A stretch of 12,103 bases of DNA, taken from assembly GCA_946406095.1 (NCBI GenBank), contig CAMJJO010000042.1, positions 1 through 12,103 of the forward strand. Reading direction: 5' to 3'. The DNA is from an uncultured Bacteroidales bacterium (GTDB lineage Bacteria > Bacteroidota > Bacteroidia > Bacteroidales > UBA932). Under the pieces are notes generated by a model. That model made no database searches, was not told the DNA's origin, and saw only the letters and a list, made by a program, of their open reading frames with translations. Within the stretch, counting starts at the first letter, position 1. Each line of letters starts with the position of its first letter. A program made the translations under genes and the position numbers. Below are positions 7,373-12,103 of this stretch, one piece after another.

Positions 7373-8401
7373 TTATTCGATTACCTCAACCTGGGCGCCG
7401 TTGCGGAGGGCGCTGCCGCCCTTGACCACCACCTGCTCGCCTTCTTCCAGGCCGGAAAGGATCTCATACTGGCCATCGAAGTGGCGGCCGAGGGAGACCT
7501 CCTTCTGCACTGCGATGCCATTCTCCACCACGAACACGTTGCGCTGGCCGGAGCCCTGCAGACGCACCACGGCGGCATCGGGCACCACTATGCTGCGGTT
7601 GTGGCCGAAGGTCACGTTCACCTTTGCATACATTCCCGGGCGCAGCTGGCGGTCGGTGTTGGGCACCTGCACCTCCACGTTCACGGTGTGGGTCATCGGG
7701 TCGATGGTGGGATAGATGCGCTTGATGGTGCCGCTGAAGGTCTTGCCGGGGAGGGCGTCCACGCTCAGCGTGACCTTATCCCCCTTCGAAACCTTGGTAT
7801 AATCCCCTTCGGAGATGCCTACGAGGATCTTGACGGGGGTTATCTGCTGCACGGTGAAGATGGGGCTGGCCATTCCGTACATGTCCCCGCGGTCGTAGTA
7901 GCGGGCGGTGACGACGCCGGTGATGGGCGAACGGAGTATGGTGTTCTCAACAAGATTGTCGTAGGTGCTCTTGCTGACTTTGAAGTTGAGTTCGGCGGCC
8001 TCGTAGTCGCTCTGGGCAAGGCCTCCCTGCTCGTAGAGCTGCTTGAGGCGCCCGAGCTCGGTCTCGGCGTTGGAGAGGCGGAGTTTGGCCTGGTCGAGCT
8101 GGACGCGGTCCATCTCTGCAAGTATCTGTCCCTTACCCACATAGTCCCCTACCTCGACGTTGATCTTCTGGATGCGGCCGCCGCTCTGCGGGGCTATGTT
8201 GTTGACGGCGAATGCCTGCACGGTGGCGGAATAGGTGCCGTCCTGCTTCACTTCCTGCTTTGCCGCGGGCTGGACCTTCACGGTCTGGGCCTTGGGCTGT
8301 GCGGCCATCGCGGCCTGCTGTGCCTGGCTCTGGGAATCCTTCTTCTGACCGCAACCCGCCAGTACGAGGGCTGCAAGTGCGATTATGCTTATCTTTTTCA
8401 T
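7373..8401 (-). CDS. RND efflux periplasmic adaptor (membrane fusion protein), lipoprotein
   Basis: A 342-residue adaptor that bridges the pump and the outer-membrane channel. A lipoprotein signal is clear: a hydrophobic stretch then LAGC at 14-17, so Cys17 should be lipidated and anchored in the inner membrane. Domain order: a Gln/Ala-rich linker (21-50), first half of the lipoyl domain (about 72-97, GGRIQKINVEVGDYVGKGQI), a short alpha-helical hairpin (about 98-152), second lipoyl half (about 153-176, ILRSPITGVVTARYYDRGD), the beta-barrel with LRPGMYAKVNV (253-263), and a membrane-proximal domain to the C-terminus. The hairpin is short, as in AcrA/MexA-like adaptors. Its ATG overlaps the stop of the TolC-like gene as ATGA. 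Confidence 0.95.
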   Translation of the reverse strand: MKKISIIALAALVLAGCGQKKDSQSQAQQAAMAAQPKAQTVKVQPAAKQEVKQDGTYSATVQAFAVNNIAPQSGGRIQKINVEVGDYVGKGQILAEMDRVQLDQAKLRLSNAETELGRLKQLYEQGGLAQSDYEAAELNFKVSKSTYDNLVENTILRSPITGVVTARYYDRGDMYGMASPIFTVQQITPVKILVGISEGDYTKVSKGDKVTLSVDALPGKTFSGTIKRIYPTIDPMTHTVNVEVQVPNTDRQLRPGMYAKVNVTFGHNRSIVVPDAAVVRLQGSGQRNVFVVENGIAVQKEVSLGRHFDGQYEILSGLEEGEQVVVKGGSALRNGAQVEVIE

Positions 8402-9897
8402 TTTGTGGAATTTTCTGCGGTGTAATCTGCTCCGATGGTGCTCTCGAGGCCGGCCTTGGCCACGAGGTAGTTGTAGATTGCCTGGCTGGCGGCGAGCTGG
8501 GCCTGGGTCAGGGCGAGCTGGGCGGCGTCGAGATCCGTGAGGGTGCTGCGGCCGATCTCGTAGGATTTGGCGGCGATGTCGTAGGCCTTCTGGGCGGATT
8601 CAAGGGCGTCGAGGGCCGATTCGTGGCTCTTGACGGCCGTTTCCATGGTGCTCAGGCTCTGGCGGATGGCGATGCGCAGCTGGCGCTCTGTGTTCTCGCG
8701 CTGGATGGCGAGCTGGTTCTTCTGAACCCTGGTCTGACGGAGGTCGTTCAGGCGCTGCCCGCCGGAGAAGATGGGTATGCTGAGGCTGAGGCCCACGTAG
8801 GAGTAAGGGGTCCAGTGATACTCCTCGAACTTGAAGTCGTTGGTCATGGCGTTCAGGCTGTAGGAGAAGGCCAGCGACAGGGTGGGAAGATAGGCATACT
8901 GCTGCATCTTCACGGTGTTCGCGAGCTGGTCCGCCTGGATCTCGAGCTGGCGCAGGGTGGAGTTGCCGGAGAGGCTGAGCTCGCTGTCGTTCAGCACGGA
9001 GGACATCCCCTCGGAATAAACCAGGAGGGAATCCTTGACGTCGATTTCGGCCTCGAGGTCTATGCCCATGATGGCCTTCAACTGCCAGAGGCTCAGGTAG
9101 ATGGAGTTCTCGGAGTTGAAGAGGTTGGGCACCGCGTTGGCCACGGTGGTCTTGGCGCGGGCAAGGTCCAGTTCAGAGGCCTTGGAGGCGTTGTATTTCT
9201 TCTGAGTGAGCTCGAGGTTCTGCACGGCGTTGTCGAAAACGCTCTTGTAGACGTGGTGGGCCTCCTTGGCCAGCAGGGCCGCATAATAGGCCTGCTTCAC
9301 CTGGTTCACCATCTCGAGGCGGGAGCTGCGGGCTTTCTCCACCGCCAGGTCCACGCTTTCGCCGGAGATTGCAAGGCTCTGCCAGAGCTGGGCGTTGATG
9401 AGCGGCATGGTGGCCGTGATGCCCGCGTTGAAGGTGTTCCAGCGGCCTACCGCTATGCCACCGTCGTTGGAGTCGTCGGTGGTGGCAGGGGCCGGCACAT
9501 AGGGCACGAAGGGCACGCCGGTGCCTTTGTAGAGCTCGTTGATATAGTACATTATGGGGTCCAGGATGCCGGACATCATCGACGACATTCCGCCGCCACC
9601 GCCTTCGTCGTCGTCATCGCCGCCTCCCATATACATTACCTGCTTCTTTATGGTGCGCTGATACGATGCCGATGCGCCGATCTGGGGGAAGAGCATGGCG
9701 TAGCTGCCTTTCCTGGCGAATTCGGAGCGCTGCACTTCAAGGTCTGCAACCTTCACAGTGGGGCTCTCGGTAAGGGCAATCTGGATGGCCTGGTCCAGGC
9801 TGAGGACCGCCGGGGCCGATTGCGCCACGGTATCTGCCTGGGCCTGGGATAGAGGGGCCGCGACGGACAGAATACCAAACAACAATAAACTAACCAT
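8398..9897 (-). CDS. TolC-family outer-membrane efflux channel
   Basis: A 499-residue outer-membrane factor, first gene of the efflux operon. The two structural repeats of the family are visible: one from SLDQAIQIALTESPTVKVAD (33-52) through MPLINAQLW (164-172), the other from about 310 through SIPIFSGGQRLNDLRQ (373-388). The C-terminal helix contains GRSTLTDLDAAQLALTQAQL (449-468). A signal peptide is likely (hydrophobic 2-18, cleavage near SQAQA at 17-21), but the n-region has no basic residue. The in-frame codons directly upstream would encode SRRNFLY, yet contain no ATG, GTG or TTG, so I keep the ATG at 9897. An acidic/glycine run (GGGDDDDEGGGGG, 91-103) interrupts the region before the first barrel strands. 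The start lies four bases after the T-run of a terminator-like hairpin. Confidence 0.93.
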   Translation of the reverse strand: MVSLLLFGILSVAAPLSQAQADTVAQSAPAVLSLDQAIQIALTESPTVKVADLEVQRSEFARKGSYAMLFPQIGASASYQRTIKKQVMYMGGGDDDDEGGGGGMSSMMSGILDPIMYYINELYKGTGVPFVPYVPAPATTDDSNDGGIAVGRWNTFNAGITATMPLINAQLWQSLAISGESVDLAVEKARSSRLEMVNQVKQAYYAALLAKEAHHVYKSVFDNAVQNLELTQKKYNASKASELDLARAKTTVANAVPNLFNSENSIYLSLWQLKAIMGIDLEAEIDVKDSLLVYSEGMSSVLNDSELSLSGNSTLRQLEIQADQLANTVKMQQYAYLPTLSLAFSYSLNAMTNDFKFEEYHWTPYSYVGLSLSIPIFSGGQRLNDLRQTRVQKNQLAIQRENTERQLRIAIRQSLSTMETAVKSHESALDALESAQKAYDIAAKSYEIGRSTLTDLDAAQLALTQAQLAASQAIYNYLVAKAGLESTIGADYTAENSTK

Positions 9898-9900
9898 ATA

Positions 9901-9941
9901 TAAAAAATTACGGCGCGAATTTATGCAAAATCCGCGCCATA
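9901..9941 (-). terminator. Intrinsic terminator or attenuator before the efflux operon
   Basis: On the minus strand, arms 9941-9928 (TATGGCGCGGATTT) and 9922-9909 (AAATTCGCGCCGTA) form a 14-pair stem with two G-U pairs around a 5-base loop (TGCAT). One A and then six T's (9907-9902) follow. This is the form of a Rho-independent terminator. The stem starts 21 bases after the stop of the 140-residue gene, so it could end the lgt transcript. The T-run ends only four bases before the TolC-like ATG, leaving no room for a separate promoter after it. Any efflux transcript starting upstream must therefore read through it, which makes an attenuator possible. Confidence 0.65.
9908..9940 (-). other. 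Possible 10-codon leader ORF inside the hairpin
   Basis: An ATG at 9940 opens a short frame encoding MARILHKFAP and closing with TAA at 9910-9908. It covers nearly the whole terminator-like stem, so ribosomes on it would melt the stem. No good Shine-Dalgarno sequence lies at a normal distance in front, although Bacteroidota often do not need one. It is in a different frame from the TolC-like gene. It may be chance. Confidence 0.2.
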
Positions 9942-9962
9942 TGCAATAGTTTGCGACCTTCC

Positions 9963-10385
9963 CTAAATATGCCCGCCGCCTTCGGAGGCGAGGTCCTCGT
10001 CCACCTTGTTCTTGGCGGCCATCAGAAGGTCCAGGAGCCAGTCCTTCTGCTCATCCACCAGACCGAGGTCCCGGCAGGCACTTTCGTAGCGGGCCAGAAC
10101 CGCTTCCTGATAGCGGTGGTAGACCATGGACTTGCGAATTTCCTCTTCGATGGTCTCGTGCTCGATTTCGTAGCTGTCCTTATAATATTCTTTATACACC
10201 TTCTCGGAGGTGTACCTCAGGCAGAAAAAGAACAGCCCGGTGGCAAGAATCACTATCCCGAGGATGCCTATCACCAGCGGCACCTTCTGAATCAACCCGA
10301 GCATACCCAGGGTGGCACCCACCAAAAACAGAGCTAGAGCGAGAAGCTCGCTGCCGTGGTTCTTAATAATTGAGGAAATCTTCAT
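9963..10385 (-). CDS. Two-TM membrane protein with charged helical tail, function unknown
   Basis: I do not recognise this 140-residue protein. Residues 12-32 and 36-56 are two hydrophobic TM segments separated by a very short loop (QKVP), making a helical hairpin. A strongly charged, probably helical region follows at 58-103 (rich in Glu, Lys, Tyr and Arg), then a second helix near 110-132 and a short Gly-rich end. By the positive-inside rule the tail is likely cytoplasmic. The gene starts inside the last codons of the TPR-TM gene (23-base overlap), so the two are probably translationally coupled and may form a complex. The start ATG is chosen because MKISSIIKNH gives a basic n-terminus directly before the first TM segment; the next Met (28) would destroy it. 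Confidence 0.8.
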   Translation of the reverse strand: MKISSIIKNHGSELLALALFLVGATLGMLGLIQKVPLVIGILGIVILATGLFFFCLRYTSEKVYKEYYKDSYEIEHETIEEEIRKSMVYHRYQEAVLARYESACRDLGLVDEQKDWLLDLLMAAKNKVDEDLASEGGGHI

Positions 10386-11697
10386 AACCTGTCAGAGGAT
10401 TAGTGGTTCTATTTTGAAGGAGTTTGATCCTGTTCGAATTCTCGGCCTCCTTGGCATCCATGGCCTTCTGGAACTCGCGTCGGGCGCGGATCGCCGCTGC
10501 GTTCTGGCGGCGCATCTCGTCGAGATTATGGCGTAACTGCCACTGGCTGAACAGAATAGCAAAGAATGCAATAACGAACATTACCAGGAAGCCTATCAGT
10601 ATCGTGTTCTGGTTCTTGTGCTTCAGGCGCACCGCCTCGGCACGCAGCGCGGCATTGTTCATCTCCGCGTCCAGGATGGCCAGGTCTTCGTTCTGCACCT
10701 TTATATATATGGAATCCTTTTCCATCATCAGCGAAGCCAGCTCCCCGTATGCGGGCGCGAAAGAGCCCATCTTCGCATAAATCCCGTGCTTCTTCTCGTG
10801 GCGGGCGCGGGCAGTGCTGAGAGAGTCCGCGGCAGAAAGCGCCGCCTCGAACAACCCGCGGGACTGAAGGTAGCACACATCCATCTCGAAGCGGGTGTCG
10901 CTGTCTGTCTGCATCTGGTAGAGAGGGTCCCCGACCAGGGAATCGTAGCACTGCCAGAAGCGGTCCCAGTCCCTCTTGGCGTTGTAGAGGTAGGCCCTCG
11001 TCATCAGTGCCTTCAGGCGTATGCCGGGGAAGAACTCCTGATACACTTCCGCCTGGGCGCAATAGTCTTCCGCCTGGGCGAACTCGCCCGTCTTGATATA
11101 TTCCTGGGCGATGAGTATCAGCAAGTTAGGGAGTTCCTGCTCCGCCTTGGCCTCCTTGCAGTAGCCGGCGGCCTTCTCGAAGTTCCGGATTGCGAGATGG
11201 GCGTTGGTACGGTCGCTCTGGATGAGCCCTATGATGCGGCTGGCGTACATGTGCCCGAGGGCGCTCTTCGCCCGGGTGGACTGCCTCTCCATCGCACGCG
11301 CCTCCAGCATTGCGTCGGAGGCTCTGCCGATATGGATGAGATACTGGCAGTATTCGTGTATCGTATTGAAATAGAAGGCTCTGGCGTCGGGAATGCCCTT
11401 CAGCAGATCCTTGATTTCTGCAACGGCCTCATCCATCCTGGCATAATCCCCCTGGGCGAAACGCACCGGAAACTCCAGCGAAAGGCCGAGGCACTTGAGG
11501 CGGTAGCTGTCCCGCAGCACACCTGCCTGATAGAGCGAATCTGCGCGCTCGAGATTGCCGGGGTTATAGCGGTCGAAACGCTTCTGGGCATAGAGCTCGA
11601 AGACCTCCTTCGACACCTTCAAGTGATTGACTATCTGGGCGTTGGAAGGGAGCGCCAGAAGTGCCAGGAGCAAACTCAGAAGGATGCGGCGTGTCAT
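10363..11697 (-). CDS. Exported helical-repeat (TPR-like) protein with one C-terminal TM and coiled coil
   Basis: The protein has 444 residues. The ATG at 11697 is chosen because it gives a signal peptide (MTRRILLSLLLALLALPSNA, residues 1-20) and a 4-base ATGA overlap with lgt; a longer in-frame start would only add 51 residues reread from lgt. Residues about 25-330 are helical repeats of TPR character (for example LILIAQEYIKTGEFAQAEDYCAQAE, 193-217), expected in the periplasm. One TM segment lies at about 365-384, followed by a cytoplasmic coiled coil (385-430). The layout is that of Bacteroidota TPR sensor proteins, but the usual kinase or DNA-binding output domain is missing: the protein ends about 60 residues after the membrane. 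It is unrecognised at family level; a scaffold or sensor role is inference. Confidence 0.85.
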   Translation of the reverse strand: MTRRILLSLLLALLALPSNAQIVNHLKVSKEVFELYAQKRFDRYNPGNLERADSLYQAGVLRDSYRLKCLGLSLEFPVRFAQGDYARMDEAVAEIKDLLKGIPDARAFYFNTIHEYCQYLIHIGRASDAMLEARAMERQSTRAKSALGHMYASRIIGLIQSDRTNAHLAIRNFEKAAGYCKEAKAEQELPNLLILIAQEYIKTGEFAQAEDYCAQAEVYQEFFPGIRLKALMTRAYLYNAKRDWDRFWQCYDSLVGDPLYQMQTDSDTRFEMDVCYLQSRGLFEAALSAADSLSTARARHEKKHGIYAKMGSFAPAYGELASLMMEKDSIYIKVQNEDLAILDAEMNNAALRAEAVRLKHKNQNTILIGFLVMFVIAFFAILFSQWQLRHNLDEMRRQNAAAIRARREFQKAMDAKEAENSNRIKLLQNRTTNPLTGYEDFLNY

Positions 11698-12103
11698 TTC
11701 CCGGAGATGGAGTGGGCGGAATTCAACTTGGTGGGGCCGGCGGATTTGCGGGGCGGCACCTCGGGAGGAACCGCAGCCGCAGGGATGCGCTTGCGATAGG
11801 CATATATAAGGATGGCAATGCCCGCGATTACGAAGGGAATGCTGAGCCACTGCCCCATATCCAGGGCCATGTTGTTCTCGAACTCCACCTGCGGCTCCTT
11901 GATGAACTCGATGATGAAGCGCATGCCGAAGCAGCCCACCAGGAAAGCACCGAAGAAGAAACCGCGCCAGGTGCTGTCCAGCTTTTTCCAGTAGCGCCAG
12001 ATCAGCCAGAGGCCAAGAATAAGATAGGAAAGGGCCTCGTAGAGCTGGGTCGGATGCTTGGGCTCGACCTCGCCATTTCTTTCGAAAATGATACCCCAGG
12101 GCA
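11694..12103 (-). CDS. lgt: Prolipoprotein diacylglyceryl transferase, C-terminal part (5' end outside window)
   Basis: Only the last 135 full codons are visible; the start lies beyond the right edge. Lgt transfers diacylglycerol from phosphatidylglycerol to the lipobox cysteine of prolipoproteins in the inner membrane. Seen: HPTQLYEALSYLILGLWL, the conserved family segment; then the strongly conserved GMRFIIEFIKEPQ, where the Arg and Glu residues belong to the catalytic/periplasmic head region; then MGQWLSIPFVIAG leading into the last TM segment. After that helix come YRKR and a proline/serine-rich tail of about 30 residues (from about IPAAAVPPEVPP) that is longer than usual and probably cytoplasmic. 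Its stop overlaps the next gene as ATGA. Confidence 0.95.
   Translation of the reverse strand, partial: PWGIIFERNGEVEPKHPTQLYEALSYLILGLWLIWRYWKKLDSTWRGFFFGAFLVGCFGMRFIIEFIKEPQVEFENNMALDMGQWLSIPFVIAGIAILIYAYRKRIPAAAVPPEVPPRKSAGPTKLNSAHSISGK

Noticed and set aside
7343..8425. A 360-codon plus-strand frame
   Set aside because: It is antisense to the lipoprotein adaptor, which has a lipobox and lipoyl-domain motifs.
8212..9852. A 546-codon plus-strand frame
   Set aside because: It is antisense to the TolC-like gene and part of the adaptor gene, both certain; low-complexity Gly/Val/Leu translation with no recognisable domain.
11698..11850. A 51-codon N-terminal extension of the TPR-TM protein
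   Set aside because: It overlaps lgt fully and precedes a clear signal peptide; the internal ATG gives the ATGA overlap seen at other junctions here.

Overview
All thirteen protein-coding genes in this window lie on the minus strand, so the window is best read from its right end to its left. The organism is almost certainly a member of the Bacteroidota, probably a GC-rich Bacteroidales; I cannot name the genus. The evidence is the mix of gene families: a PG0541-type PII-like protein fused by overlap to an RND pump, a PSP1/RicT protein directly after DNA polymerase III delta', a PorT-like small outer-membrane barrel, and a TPR-plus-one-TM signalling-like protein. Coding density is very high. 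There is no gene-free stretch over 300 bases; the longest is 65 bases (9898-9962). I see no tRNA, rRNA, CRISPR array, insertion sequence or phage gene.

Right block (12103 down to 9963): the 3' end of lgt (lipoprotein diacylglyceryl transferase, cut by the window edge) overlaps by 4 bases a 444-residue exported, helical-repeat, single-TM protein. That gene overlaps by 23 bases a 140-residue protein with two TM segments and a charged helical tail. The last two are uncharacterised and look like a translationally coupled membrane pair.

Between the right and central blocks, the 65-base gap holds a strong hairpin followed by six T's. It has the form of an intrinsic terminator, but it ends only four bases before the next start codon. 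It also contains a 10-codon reading frame. This is either the end of the lgt operon or an attenuator in the leader of the efflux operon.

Central block (9897 to 3974): a complete tripartite RND efflux operon in the order TolC-like outer-membrane channel, lipoprotein periplasmic adaptor, HAE1-type inner-membrane pump, then a 97-residue PII-like protein. Junctions are ATGA overlaps or a 4-base gap, implying one transcript and coupled translation.

Left block (3952 to 1): thioredoxin, a small outer-membrane beta-barrel protein, a LOG-family nucleoside monophosphate phosphoribohydrolase, a long-chain polyprenyl diphosphate synthase, DNA polymerase III delta' and the 5' part of a RicT/PSP1 protein (cut by the left edge). 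Gaps range from a 4-base overlap to 9 bases. These are mostly housekeeping functions, and nothing visible separates them from the efflux operon except a 21-base AT-rich gap carrying an imperfect inverted repeat.

The most interesting items are the hairpin/T-tract/mini-ORF arrangement before the efflux operon, the uncharacterised TPR-TM plus 2-TM pair after lgt, and the PII-like protein locked to the pump.
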